Positions 50,912 through 59,915 of a stretch of 64,000 nucleotides of DNA are shown here, one piece after another. The stretch spans positions 930,001 to 994,000 of the forward strand of contig NZ_JAXMNY010000001.1 of NCBI RefSeq assembly GCF_034670185.1, in the 5' to 3' direction. The translations under genes and the position numbers were made by a program. The notes beneath the pieces are model-generated. The model searched no databases. It was not told where the DNA came from and was given only the letters and a program-made list of their open reading frames with translations. The DNA comes from Nisaea sp. (GTDB lineage: Bacteria > Pseudomonadota > Alphaproteobacteria > Thalassobaculales > Thalassobaculaceae). Position 1 is the first letter of the stretch, and each line of letters opens with the position of its first letter.

Positions 50912-52000
50912 TGCATCACCTTTGAGTTCTGCAAGGATTTCGGCTGTGTGCTGGCCTCTGTAAGGACTCGGCGACGCAGGTGTTGGTTTCTTGCCATCGA
51001 ATCGCGGTGCGGCTGCTGCCTGCAGCCGGCCGTCGAGATCCTGCCAAACCCCGCGCGCTACCATATGGGGATCGGTCGCGGCGTCATCCGGCGAAAGCAC
51101 CGGTCCGACGCAGGCGTCGCTGCCCCCGAATAAAGCCAGCCAATGCGCGCGGGACTGGCCGGTGAAGAGGGAAGCAAGCCGTGCGCCGAGATTTGGCCAG
51201 AGAGACTCCTCGAACTGCTGTTCGAACGCCGAATCGCCTTCAAGCCCCAGGCGCTCCAGGAATATCCGGTAAAATTTAGGCTCCAGGCATTGAACCGAGA
51301 GAAAGAGGCCGTCGCTGCATTGATATGTGCGGCTCCAGTGCGGCCCGTCCAGCAGGCTGTGGCCGCGTTCCGTTTGGAAAGAGCCGGCCGCGCGAAGCGA
51401 CATCAGCAGATTCATCATATGCGCCGAGCCGTCGACGATCGCTGCGTCCACAATGGTGCCCTGGCCGGTCGCACGGGCTTTCAGCAGGGCGGACAGGATG
51501 CCAATCACCAGATAGAGCGCGCCACCGCCGATATCTCCGACCAGGGTCGGGGGCGGGAAAGGTGCTGTGCCTGCCGGAGAGGCGTACCAGAGTGCGCCTG
51601 ATAGCCCGATATAGTTCAGATCATGACCGGCCTCCCGGGCTTTGGGGCCGTCCTGGCCCCATCCCGTCATCCGGCCGTAGACAAGGCGTGGCTGCAGTGC
51701 GAGGCACTCATCCGGCCCCAGACCCAATCTCTCCATCACACCGGGCCTGAACCCCTCGATCAACCCGTCCGCACCTCTCAGCAGGGCCTTCAGGACTGCA
51801 ACATCCTCTGGCACCTTGAGATCGAGGGCGATTGAGCGCTTGCCGCGATCAAGCAGGTTGTTATCGCCTTTGCCCGGAACATCCGATGCTGTCTTTCGGT
51901 GCACCGTGATCACGTCAGCACCAAGATCTGCGAGCAACATGGAGGCGAAAGGGGCGGGGCCGAGGGCCTCGATCTCGATGATACGGACATCAGATAACAT
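50900..52000 (-). CDS. CaiB/BaiF-family CoA-transferase or racemase (AMACR-like)
   Basis: The 366-residue protein is a class III CoA-transferase family member. It starts MLSDVRIIEIEALGPAPFAS and contains ADVITVHRK, GLGPDECLALQPRLVYGRMT and the region AGHDLNYIGLSGAL, whose His and Asp are the catalytic pair of alpha-methylacyl-CoA racemases. It may epimerise branched acyl-CoA or transfer CoA. It is convergent with the CYTH-CHAD gene. Substrate not known. Confidence 0.87.
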   Translation of the reverse strand: MLSDVRIIEIEALGPAPFASMLLADLGADVITVHRKTASDVPGKGDNNLLDRGKRSIALDLKVPEDVAVLKALLRGADGLIEGFRPGVMERLGLGPDECLALQPRLVYGRMTGWGQDGPKAREAGHDLNYIGLSGALWYASPAGTAPFPPPTLVGDIGGGALYLVIGILSALLKARATGQGTIVDAAIVDGSAHMMNLLMSLRAAGSFQTERGHSLLDGPHWSRTYQCSDGLFLSVQCLEPKFYRIFLERLGLEGDSAFEQQFEESLWPNLGARLASLFTGQSRAHWLALFGGSDACVGPVLSPDDAATDPHMVARGVWQDLDGRLQAAAAPRFDGKKPTPASPSPYRGQHTAEILAELKGDASAR

Positions 52001-52094
52001 GGTTGAAATCCAGCTGTTCGGGCAGTGGATCGCATGGTCGCTGGAATGGAAGCCGGCGACAATGCCGGGCAGGCGTGCGCCGAGAAATAAAAAA

Positions 52095-52120
52095 ACGGCC
52101 GAAACCGAAGTTTCGACCGT
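52095..52120 (-). terminator. Terminator for tRNA-Asn
   Basis: ACGGCCGAAAC (52095-52105) pairs with GTTTCGACCGT (52110-52120) with one mismatch and a CGAA loop. On the minus strand a T-run (from the plus-strand A-run at 52089-52095) follows, which suits termination of tRNA-Asn. Confidence 0.7.
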
Positions 52121-52129
52121 TTTTGTTAT

Positions 52130-52204
52130 TGGCTCCCCGGGACGGATTCGAACCGCCGGCCAAGCGATTAACAGTCGCTTGCTCTACCGCTGAGCTACCG
52201 GGGA
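52130..52204 (-). tRNA. tRNA-Asn (anticodon GTT)
   Basis: A 75-nt cloverleaf on the minus strand: acceptor TCCCCGG with CCGGGGA, anticodon loop CTGTTAA (GTT), T-arm GGTTCGAATCC, encoded CCA. It lies between the CaiB/BaiF gene and tRNA-Cys. Confidence 0.97.
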
Positions 52205-52406
52205 TCAGCAGCTCGCCGGGGGTGTGCCCCGACGAGGTGGCGGTATATAGCAGCGCTTTTCGGCGAGTGCAAACTCGAAACGTGCCTGTAGGGCAATTTT
52301 AGCATGAGCATTTTAAGCGCCGCCTTCTCATGCCCAAAAACAGGCATGGAAGGCTGTTACGGGACGCAAGCCGAGGAAATTATGCGTAAATTCTCAGAAG
52401 GGGAGT

Positions 52407-52480
52407 TGGAGGCCCGGGCCGGAATCGAACCGACGTACAAGGATTTGCAGTCCTCTGCATAACCACTCTGCCACCGGGCC
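52407..52480 (-). tRNA. tRNA-Cys (anticodon GCA)
   Basis: A 74-nt cloverleaf on the minus strand: acceptor GGCCCGG with CCGGGCC, D-loop AGTGGTTATG, anticodon loop CTGCAAA (GCA), T-arm GGTTCGATTCC, encoded CCA. The spacer to tRNA-Asn (about 200 bp) contains no gene that I can see. Confidence 0.97.
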
Positions 52481-52566
52481 AACAGGGCGCGATAGGTAGC
52501 CGCCCGCTCCACGCCCGTCAATGCCTTTTCATGCGTTGAAGCACTGTGTGAAACAAATGACCCGAA

Positions 52567-53643
52567 TCACACATTCCCTTTCGACAGCGCAGCAAGCACT
52601 GCATCGGTCACTTGCCGCGTTGTTGCCGTGCCGCCGAGATCGCGCGGAAGAACAGATCCGTCCGCAGTCACCCGCTCAATGGCGGACATCAATCGTGACG
52701 CTGCGTCGGTTTCGCCGAGATGCTCAAGCAGCATGGCGCTGCTCCAGAATGTTCCGATCGGATTCGCCACGCCTTTGCCCGTGATATCGAAGGCCGAGCC
52801 ATGGATGGGCTCGAACATGGAGGGCATATCCCGCTCCGGCCTCAGATTTCCTGTCGGTGCGATTCCGAGCGAACCGGTCAAAGCGGCGGCGAGATCGGAG
52901 AGCACATCTGCGTGCAGGTTTGTGGCGACAACCGTATCCAGGCTCTTCGGGTCCAGCACCATTCTTGTGGTCATCGCATCGACCAGCATCTTGTCCGTCT
53001 CGACATCCGGGTAATCGGATTTGATTCGCTCGAACACGCTGTCCCAGAACACCATGCCGTGCCGCTGGGCATTGGATTTCGTCACGAGCGTAAGTTTTTT
53101 CCGCGGACGGGATCGCGCGAGCTCGAAAGCAAAACGCTGGATTCGTTCGACGCCGACCCTGGTGAAGATGGAAACGTCGAGTCCGACTTCCTCTGGCAGA
53201 CCGACATGGGCGCGTCCGCCGGCTCCAGCATATTCACCTTCCGAGTTTTCCCGGACGATAACCCAGTCGAGATCATCGGCAGTGACACCGGCGAGGGGCC
53301 CCTGAATACCTGGAAGCAGGCGGGCCGGGCGAACATTGGCGTACTGGTCGAGAGTCTGGCAGATCTTCAGGCGTAAGCCCCACAGGGTGATGTGGTCCGG
53401 GATATCGGGATCGCCGGCGGAGCCGAACAGGATTGCGTCGAATCGGCGTAGGGTATCGACCCCGTCCTCCGGCATCATCACGCCGTGCTTGCGATAATAG
53501 TCGCCGCCCCAGGGGAAATGCTCGAATGTAAGCTCGAAATCCGCACTGTCAGCGGCGAGCGCTTCGAGGATTTCAACGCCTGCGTCGATCACTTCCGGGC
53601 CAATGCCATCACCGGGGACGGCGGCAATCTGATATTTTTTCAT
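52567..53643 (-). CDS. ttuC: Tartrate/D-malate dehydrogenase (isopropylmalate dehydrogenase family)
   Basis: The 358-residue protein begins MKKYQIAAVPGDGIGPEVID and has SAGDPDIPDHITLWGLRLK, DWVIVRENSEGEYAG and the NAD-binding GSAFDITGKGVANPIG region. It matches TtuC/DmlA-type enzymes that oxidise D-malate, tartrate or related 2-hydroxydicarboxylates with NAD. The conserved tyrosine, lysine and aspartate positions look normal. It is divergent from the PIMT-like gene. Exact substrate uncertain. Confidence 0.88.
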   Translation of the reverse strand: MKKYQIAAVPGDGIGPEVIDAGVEILEALAADSADFELTFEHFPWGGDYYRKHGVMMPEDGVDTLRRFDAILFGSAGDPDIPDHITLWGLRLKICQTLDQYANVRPARLLPGIQGPLAGVTADDLDWVIVRENSEGEYAGAGGRAHVGLPEEVGLDVSIFTRVGVERIQRFAFELARSRPRKKLTLVTKSNAQRHGMVFWDSVFERIKSDYPDVETDKMLVDAMTTRMVLDPKSLDTVVATNLHADVLSDLAAALTGSLGIAPTGNLRPERDMPSMFEPIHGSAFDITGKGVANPIGTFWSSAMLLEHLGETDAASRLMSAIERVTADGSVLPRDLGGTATTRQVTDAVLAALSKGNV

Positions 53644-53794
53644 GGCGGTTATCGGTGCGGCCGATGACAGGCCGTTCCTCCCTTGGGTGGTATCTGGGGT
53701 GGTATCTGGATTGTGTTCAAAAACCCCTCAAAGTATAACTGCCACAAGGCCGCGCATTGGCCTGCCTTTTCACATGCTGGAGCACTGTCGCGAA

Positions 53795-54454
53795 ATGACG
53801 GACTTCGCCACTGCACGCCACAACATGGTCGAGAGTCAGATCAGGACAAACAAGGTCACTGATACGGCGATCATTGACGCTTTCGAAGCTGTTCCACGGG
53901 AGCTGTTCGTCCCCAAACAGTTAATGGGCGTCGCCTATGTCGACGAGGATCTGAACCTTGGCAACGGCCGGGTTCTGATGGAGCCGATGGTTTTTGCCCG
54001 CTTGCTGCAGATCGCGTTGCCTGATTCGGCAGACGAAGTACTGGATGTCGCGTGCGGGTGTGGTTATTCGACGGCCATCCTGTCGCATCTTGCCGGGACG
54101 GTTTACGGTGTCGAGCAGGACGAGCAGCTGGTCAGTGGTGCTAATGAACGGCTCGGTTCGCTTGATGTCGATAATGCGGCGATTGTCGCGGGTGATCCGC
54201 TTGGCGGTTATATAAAGAAAGCGCCTTACAGCCTGATTGTTATCGGCGGCGGGGTTGAACGAATCCCGGAATCGATTACCGATCAACTTGCCGATGGCGG
54301 AAGACTGGTCACGATACTATATGAGAACGGAGCGCGGCAGGGTAACGCCGTGCTTGTCGAAAAATTCGGGACGACGGTTTCCAAGCGGGTGGTTTTCGAC
54401 GCCTCCGTGCCGTTGCTCCCGGAGTTCCGGAATGAGCCGAAGTTCGTTTTTTAG
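53795..54454 (+). CDS. Protein-L-isoaspartate O-methyltransferase-like protein, degenerate
   Basis: The 219-residue protein belongs to the PCMT family: N-terminal VESQIRTNKVTDTAII and AFEAVPRELFVP, then the SAM loop DVACGCGYSTA and GVEQD. The canonical active-site strand with T-I-S before the SAM domain is instead GRVLMEPMVF, so true isoaspartyl methylation is uncertain; this variant is common in alphaproteobacteria beside tolC. ATG 53795 is used, with an earlier in-frame ATG at 53774 possible. tolC follows 40 bp later. Confidence 0.83.
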   Translation: MTDFATARHNMVESQIRTNKVTDTAIIDAFEAVPRELFVPKQLMGVAYVDEDLNLGNGRVLMEPMVFARLLQIALPDSADEVLDVACGCGYSTAILSHLAGTVYGVEQDEQLVSGANERLGSLDVDNAAIVAGDPLGGYIKKAPYSLIVIGGGVERIPESITDQLADGGRLVTILYENGARQGNAVLVEKFGTTVSKRVVFDASVPLLPEFRNEPKFVF

Positions 54455-54494
54455 ATTCTCACGTTTGCTTTTTGTTAAAGCGGAAAGATCTCGG

Positions 54495-55892
54495 ATGACA
54501 CGGGTGACGGGTATGAAGAAATTGCATCGCACGGCCGCGATGCTGACAGTGTCAGCTTGCATTCTTGGCGTTTCTGCACCACCAGTCACCGCCGAAACGC
54601 TTTCTGAAGTCCTTTCTTATACCTATCGGACCAACCCAACCCTCAATGCCGCCCGGGCAAGCCTGCGTGTCGTTGATGAAGGCGTCCCGCGAGCCAAGGG
54701 CGGTTGGCTGCCGACGGTCTCCTCGACACTTTCTGTCGGCTTCGAGAAAACCGATGTAGATACCAACACCACGTCAGCTGACGGCAACACGACGCCGAAA
54801 TCGGCCAACGTTACGGTGACCCAGCCGATCTATCGTGGCGGTCGCACGGAAGCGGACGTCAACTCGGCCGAATATAGTGTGCAGCAAGAGCGCGCCACCA
54901 TGTTCAGTACAGAGCAAAACACGCTGCTCGATGCGCTTACCGTCTATATGAACGTGATTCGGAACCAATCTGTCCTCGAACTGCAGAAAAAGAATCGGGC
55001 ACGCCTGGAGACCCAGCTTCAGGCAACACGGGATCGTTTCGAGGTTGGTGAGGTGACGCGTACCGATGTGGCGCAGGCCGAAGCCCGCGTCGCCATTGCC
55101 GAGGCCGACCTGATCCAGGCGGAAGGCAATCTGATCAGCTCGCGGGTGGCGTACGAACGTGTCGTCGGTACTGTACCGAGTGAACTGGAAGATCCGGACA
55201 TCGTTACGTCCTTGCCCGAGAGCCGGGAAGAGGCTGTTGAGCAGTCAGTCATCAATAATTTTTCGCTGATTGCCGCCAAATTCGATGAGCGACGCCTCGG
55301 TGAGACAATTGATTTGGTGTTTGGCGAGCTGCTGCCGACCGTGAATCTTGTCGGCTCTGCCGAATATGCCGAGGACAGCGGCTTCAACGACGACAAAACG
55401 ACCGAGTTTGCCGTTACGGCTCAGGTCATCATTCCAATCTATCAGAAGGGGCAGGTCTCCGCGCGCGTCCGCGCAGCGAAGGAGAATGCCAACCGGTCCC
55501 GGATCGTGGTGGAGTCGATTCGCCGCGATACGGTCGACCTCGCGGCCCGTGCCTATGAGGCATGGCAGACTTCGGTAGCCCAAATTCTGGCTCTAAAATC
55601 CAGTGTAGATGCGGCTGAAATCGCCCTCGACGGCGTCCAGCAGGAAGCTACCGTTGGTGCCCGGACTGTGCTTGATGTCCTGGATGCGGAACAGGAGCTT
55701 CTAGACACGCAGGTCAGTCTTGTCAGCGCAAACCGGGACGAAGTCGTGGCTGCGTATACGCTTCTGCTCGCTATGGGCAAGCTCACAGCGGCGGATCTTG
55801 GTCTTGATGTCGAGTTCTACGATTACGACAAGCACTACCGGGATACCATCGATCGTGTCTGGGGAACTGATGTGTCGGGAAAACTCCCCTGA
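54495..55892 (+). CDS. tolC: TolC-family outer membrane efflux protein
   Basis: The 465-residue protein has a signal peptide (about residues 1-30, AAMLTVSACILGVSAPPVTA) and two TolC repeats with long helices: TYRTNPTLNAARASLRVVDE, and in the second repeat AVTAQVIIPIYQKGQVSARV. It forms a trimeric outer-membrane channel for type I secretion or RND efflux. ATG 54495 is used with GGAAAGA upstream; ATG 54513 would also fit. The order PIMT-tolC-popZ-valS is conserved in alphaproteobacteria. Confidence 0.93.
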   Translation: MTRVTGMKKLHRTAAMLTVSACILGVSAPPVTAETLSEVLSYTYRTNPTLNAARASLRVVDEGVPRAKGGWLPTVSSTLSVGFEKTDVDTNTTSADGNTTPKSANVTVTQPIYRGGRTEADVNSAEYSVQQERATMFSTEQNTLLDALTVYMNVIRNQSVLELQKKNRARLETQLQATRDRFEVGEVTRTDVAQAEARVAIAEADLIQAEGNLISSRVAYERVVGTVPSELEDPDIVTSLPESREEAVEQSVINNFSLIAAKFDERRLGETIDLVFGELLPTVNLVGSAEYAEDSGFNDDKTTEFAVTAQVIIPIYQKGQVSARVRAAKENANRSRIVVESIRRDTVDLAARAYEAWQTSVAQILALKSSVDAAEIALDGVQQEATVGARTVLDVLDAEQELLDTQVSLVSANRDEVVAAYTLLLAMGKLTAADLGLDVEFYDYDKHYRDTIDRVWGTDVSGKLP

Positions 55893-55986
55893 TCGCCCGG
55901 GACTACTGGCCGGACGACAGGCTGGCGTTTCATAGACTTGTGGGATACCCTTTAAGCCTCTTGATTCCTTGTGGGTTTGAGTCTGG

Positions 55987-56670
55987 ATGAGTGATACGGC
56001 GCAAGAACCGTCGATGGAGGAAATCCTCGCCTCGATTAGGCGAATAATTTCCGAAGACGGTGAGGAGGGCGAGGAAGCCCCACCCCCCGAAGAAGCTGCC
56101 GAGCCAGAACCGACTCCGGAACCGGAGTCCGGGCCTGAACCGGAGCCCGAAGCTGAGCCTGAGCCGGAACCCGAGCCCGAGCCGGAACCTGAAGTCGAGC
56201 CGGAGCCTGAAGCCGAGGCTGAAGCTGAGCCCGAGCCAGAACCTGATTTCGAGGAAGAAGAAGACGTCCTCGATTTGACGGATATGGAGGAAGAACAGCC
56301 GGAGCCGCTGTTCGAAGAGCAGAAGTTTAGCGACGACGAGCCGGAACCGGCCCCCGCGCCGCCTCCGCCACCACCTCCGCCGCCGCTGCAACAACCGCAG
56401 CAAGCGCCTCCGGCTGAGGGACTGGTTTCACCGCCGCAGGCCGCCGAAACGGTCGATGCGTTCAGCCGTCTGAATGAAAAGCTGAACGAGGATTATCACG
56501 AGCTGCCGATCGGCAACGGGGCCATAACACTTGAACGCCTGACGCGGGAATTGATGCGTCCGATGCTCAAGGAATGGCTCGATCAGCATCTGCCGATGAT
56601 GGTTGAGCGTCTGGTTCGCGAGGAAATCGAGCGGCTGGTAATGCAGTCCCAGCGGCGCGACCCCTGGTAA
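55987..56670 (+). CDS. popZ: PopZ-like polar organizing protein (DUF2497)
   Basis: The 227-residue protein starts MSDTAQEPSMEEILASIRRI, the PopZ-type N-terminal helix, then has a long low-complexity Pro/Glu/acid-rich region (about residues 24-110) and a proline stretch, and ends with two helices (about 170-220) with GAITLERLTRELMRPMLKEW and PMMVERLVREEIERL. PopZ forms polar condensates that anchor the ParB-parS complex and hub cell-cycle proteins. It lies just before valS. The function is inferred from the family. Confidence 0.9.
   Translation: MSDTAQEPSMEEILASIRRIISEDGEEGEEAPPPEEAAEPEPTPEPESGPEPEPEAEPEPEPEPEPEPEVEPEPEAEAEAEPEPEPDFEEEEDVLDLTDMEEEQPEPLFEEQKFSDDEPEPAPAPPPPPPPPPLQQPQQAPPAEGLVSPPQAAETVDAFSRLNEKLNEDYHELPIGNGAITLERLTRELMRPMLKEWLDQHLPMMVERLVREEIERLVMQSQRRDPW
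56095..56264 (+). repeat. GAGCC-type low-complexity repeat coding for Pro-Glu in popZ
   Basis: The stretch is a run of mixed GAGCCx/GAACCx codon pairs encoding (EP)n, about 170 bp long. Such codon-level repetition is prone to length variation between strains. It is part of the popZ coding sequence, not an intergenic repeat. Confidence 0.8.
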
Positions 56671-56722
56671 GAACCATCGGTCCCGGGCTTTCCGGGCTGG
56701 AATTCCAAACGATGATGCCCTA

Positions 56723-56756
56723 AACCTGCTCTCCTTTCGGGGAGCAGGTTCTATCT
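56723..56756 (+). terminator. Terminator hairpin after popZ
   Basis: AACCTGCTCTCC (56723-56734) pairs with GGGGAGCAGGTT (56739-56750), with a TTTC loop and a T-rich tail (CTATCTGTTTTC). It sits 25-60 bp before the valS start, so valS may have its own promoter or be reached by read-through. Confidence 0.8.
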
Positions 56757-56780
56757 GTTTTCTGATACCGGTTTCACGAC

Positions 56781-59441
56781 ATGGCCAAGGGCATCAAAAT
56801 GCTTGGAAAGACATTCGACGCGGCCGCGGTTGAGCGGACCCATTACGAGAACTGGGAAAAAGCAGGGGCATTCGCCGCCGATCCCAACTCGAGCAAGGTT
56901 CCGTACACCATCATGATGCCGCCGCCGAACGTCACCGGCAGCCTGCATATGGGCCATGCGCTCACTTTCACCATTCAGGATATCCTGGTTCGCTATAAGC
57001 GGAAAACCGGCAAGGATACGCTGTGGCAGCCGGGTACGGACCATGCGGGCATCGCCACCCAGTCGGTTGTCGAACGCCAGCTCGCGGCCAAGCAGATCAC
57101 CCGGCGCGCGATTGGCCGGGAAGCGTTCGTTGAGAAGATCTGGGAATGGAAAGCCGAATCAGGCGGAACCATCACCAGCCAGCTCCGTGCCCTCGGCGCT
57201 TCGCCGGATTGGCAGCGTGAGCGCTTCACAATGGACGAGGGCTGCTCCGACGCGGTCGCGAAGGTATTTGTAGACCTTCATAAAAAGGGCCTGATCTACA
57301 AGGACAAACGCCTTGTGAACTGGGACCCGGAACTGCACACGGCAATCTCCGACCTGGAGGTCCAGCAGGTCGAGAGCAAAGGCCATCTCTGGTATTTCCG
57401 GTATCCGCTGGAAGACGATCCCAGCCGGCATATCGTTGTGGCGACGACTCGCCCGGAAACCATGCTCGGCGACAGCGGCATTGCGGTGCATCCGGATGAC
57501 GAGCGGTACAAGGATCTGGTGGGTAAATACGCCATCCTGCCGCTTGTTGGTCGCCGTATTCCGATTGTCGCGGACGAGTATTCCGATCCGGAAAAAGGCT
57601 CCGGCGCTGTCAAGATGACGCCCGCCCATGATTTCAACGATTTTGAGGTCGGTCGCAGGCACAATCTGGAACAGATCAACATCTTTGATAGCCGCGCGCG
57701 CATCAACGAGAACGCGCCGGAGGCCTATCGGGGGCTCGACAGGTTCGACGCCCGCAAGAAGATCATCGCGGACATGGAAGAAGCAGGGCTGCTGGAGCAG
57801 ATTGAAGATATCCAGCACACCGTCCCGCACGGAGACCGCTCCGGCGTTGAGATCGAGCCGTGGTTGACCGATCAGTGGTACTGCGACGCGGAAACTTTGG
57901 CGAAACCGGCTATTGAAGCCGTCGAGACCGGTAAAACCCAGTTCGTGCCGAAGAGCTGGGAGAACACCTATTTCGACTGGATGCGCAACATCCAGCCCTG
58001 GTGCATTTCACGTCAGCTTTGGTGGGGTCATCAGATCCCGGCCTGGTACGGCCCGGACGGCAGCATTTTCGTCGAGGAATCGGAAGAGGCGGCGCAGGCC
58101 GCAGCGGATGCGCATTATGGCGCACCGACCGAGATCACGCGCGATGAAGATGTGCTGGATACCTGGTTCTCTTCCGCGCTCTGGCCGTTCTCGACACTCG
58201 GTTGGCCGGAAAAAACACCTGAACTGGACCGTTATTATCCGGGTGATGTGTTGGTCACCGGTTTCGACATCATTTTCTTCTGGGTCGCCCGGATGATGAT
58301 GATGGGCATTCATTTCATGGGCGAGGTGCCGTTCTCCACGGTCTATATCCACGCTCTGGTCCGGGATCAGCACGGCGCCAAGATGTCCAAGTCCAAAGGC
58401 AACGTGATGGATCCGCTCGATCTTATCGAGAAATTCGGCACAGACGCGCTGCGTTTCACCCTTACCGCCATGGCGGCGCAGGGCAGGGATATCAAGCTCG
58501 CCGAGAGCCGCGTCGAGGGCTACCGGAATTTCACGACCAAACTCTGGAACGCGGCGCGCTATGCGGAAATGAACGAGTGTCAGTGGGATGCGTCGTTCGA
58601 TCCGAAAGCCGCGACACAGACCGTAAACCGCTGGATCATCTCTGAGCTGGCAGAAACGGAAGCCAAGGTCTCCAAGGCTATCGACAGCTACCGGTTTAAC
58701 GACGCTGCGGGCGCGCTCTATCACTTTATCTGGGGCACCTACTGCGACTGGTATCTGGAATTCACCAAGCCGATTCTCTCCGGGGCAGATAAGGCCGCCG
58801 CTGAGGAAACCCGCAAGGCGACGGCCTGGGTGCTGATGCAGGCAATCAACCTGCTGAACCCGCTGATGCCGTTCATTACCGAAGAGCTGTGGTCTGCTTT
58901 CGGCGGCGAAGGCCAGTTGATTACCACGGCTTGGCCTGATGGCTTGCAGGAAGCTGCAGACGCCGATGCCATTGCCGAGATGGACTGGGTGGTGCGGCTT
59001 ATTTCCGAAGTGCGCTCTATCCGTTCGGAAATGAACGTGCCGGCCGCCGCGAAGATTGATCTGCTGCTGAAGGACATGTCCGCTCAGACAGTGGAGCGGC
59101 TGGAGCGGAACCGGGATGTGATCATCCGTCTGGCCCGTCTGGAGACTATTTCAGCGACCGAGGATATTCCCACCGGTGCTGTTCAGGGTGTGATCGACGA
59201 GGCGATGATCGTTCTGCCGATCGCTGATGTGCTTGATCTGGCCCAGGAACGTGTGCGGCTGGAAAAGGATCTCGGCAAGCTCGATGGCGAGATCATCAAG
59301 CTGGACAAGAAGCTCTCGAATGAGAGCTTCACATCCCGCGCTCCGGCCGAAGTGGTCGAAGAAAACCGTGAGCGGCTGGCCGACGAGAAGGCCCGGCGGG
59401 ATAAACTGGCCGCCGCACTGGAACGGATTGCAGCACTCTAG
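56781..59441 (+). CDS. valS: Valyl-tRNA synthetase
   Basis: The 886-residue class I aminoacyl-tRNA synthetase charges tRNA-Val. It shows the HIGH motif as PPNVTGSLHMGHAL near residue 50, GTDHAGIATQ, the KMSKS motif in HGAKMSKSKGNVMDP (about residue 530-545), an editing CP1 domain with TTRPETMLGD, and a C-terminal coiled-coil arm (about 815-880). Length and order are normal. The downstream terminator at 59474-59501 lies inside the convergent SNase-like gene. Confidence 0.97.
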   Translation: MAKGIKMLGKTFDAAAVERTHYENWEKAGAFAADPNSSKVPYTIMMPPPNVTGSLHMGHALTFTIQDILVRYKRKTGKDTLWQPGTDHAGIATQSVVERQLAAKQITRRAIGREAFVEKIWEWKAESGGTITSQLRALGASPDWQRERFTMDEGCSDAVAKVFVDLHKKGLIYKDKRLVNWDPELHTAISDLEVQQVESKGHLWYFRYPLEDDPSRHIVVATTRPETMLGDSGIAVHPDDERYKDLVGKYAILPLVGRRIPIVADEYSDPEKGSGAVKMTPAHDFNDFEVGRRHNLEQINIFDSRARINENAPEAYRGLDRFDARKKIIADMEEAGLLEQIEDIQHTVPHGDRSGVEIEPWLTDQWYCDAETLAKPAIEAVETGKTQFVPKSWENTYFDWMRNIQPWCISRQLWWGHQIPAWYGPDGSIFVEESEEAAQAAADAHYGAPTEITRDEDVLDTWFSSALWPFSTLGWPEKTPELDRYYPGDVLVTGFDIIFFWVARMMMMGIHFMGEVPFSTVYIHALVRDQHGAKMSKSKGNVMDPLDLIEKFGTDALRFTLTAMAAQGRDIKLAESRVEGYRNFTTKLWNAARYAEMNECQWDASFDPKAATQTVNRWIISELAETEAKVSKAIDSYRFNDAAGALYHFIWGTYCDWYLEFTKPILSGADKAAAEETRKATAWVLMQAINLLNPLMPFITEELWSAFGGEGQLITTAWPDGLQEAADADAIAEMDWVVRLISEVRSIRSEMNVPAAAKIDLLLKDMSAQTVERLERNRDVIIRLARLETISATEDIPTGAVQGVIDEAMIVLPIADVLDLAQERVRLEKDLGKLDGEIIKLDKKLSNESFTSRAPAEVVEENRERLADEKARRDKLAAALERIAAL

Positions 59442-59453
59442 GGTGCTAAGTCC

Positions 59454-59900
59454 TTAGTTAGGCACACTTTCCCAAAGCCCGCGCTTCCCGGCGCGGGCTT
59501 TTTCTTCTGCCGGCCTGTAGGCATCGCCTGCTTCATCGGCGACAGCCCAGCCGGACAGCACCATCTCGTTCGACAGATCTTTCTTATTGACGATGCAGCG
59601 GGCGTTGAATGTTTCCACGGCCACGCAGCGAGCCTGTTTGCGGTCTGCCAGTTCCTGCAGATGCTTCTTTGCGGCGGCGCCGCAGAGCCAGGGCAGTGCG
59701 CCGCGCAGGCATTTCTGGCGCGGACTCGGGGCGACGATTCCAAACAGCCTTATCACGCTTCTGTCTATCTGGATGGTTCCGGCGTCAATAACGCGGGCTT
59801 CGCCTTCGATGACGATCGGCTTCTTGTCTGCCGCCATTGCGGCATTTGATAAGCCGGTTAGACAGAGAAGCATCGAGAGCAAGAGGACTGGCGCATGCAT
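59454..59900 (-). CDS. Secreted SNase-like (thermonuclease family) protein, likely inactive
   Basis: The 148-residue protein has a signal peptide (about residues 1-23, ending AAMAA) and an OB-fold SNase domain. The core strand reads VIRLFGIVAPSPRQKC (49-64), where active nucleases have IRLxGIDAPE, so the metal aspartate and catalytic glutamate positions appear lost. Cysteines could form disulfides. It is convergent with valS and contains the valS terminator near its 3' end. It probably binds rather than cuts nucleic acid. Confidence 0.78.
   Translation of the reverse strand: MHAPVLLLSMLLCLTGLSNAAMAADKKPIVIEGEARVIDAGTIQIDRSVIRLFGIVAPSPRQKCLRGALPWLCGAAAKKHLQELADRKQARCVAVETFNARCIVNKKDLSNEMVLSGWAVADEAGDAYRPAEEKARAGKRGLWESVPN
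59474..59505 (+). terminator. valS terminator embedded in the SNase-like gene
   Basis: AAAGCCCGCGC (59474-59484) pairs perfectly with GCGCGGGCTTT (59491-59501) around a 6-nt loop, with TTTTTCTT continuing. It lies 33 bp after the valS stop yet within the last codons of the opposite-strand gene. Confidence 0.9.
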
Positions 59901-59915
59901 GCGGTCGCTCCATGA

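Noticed and set aside
56095..56264. Repeat run as a CRISPR array or intergenic minisatellite
   Set aside because: The repeat units are codon-level, in frame inside popZ and lack spacers.
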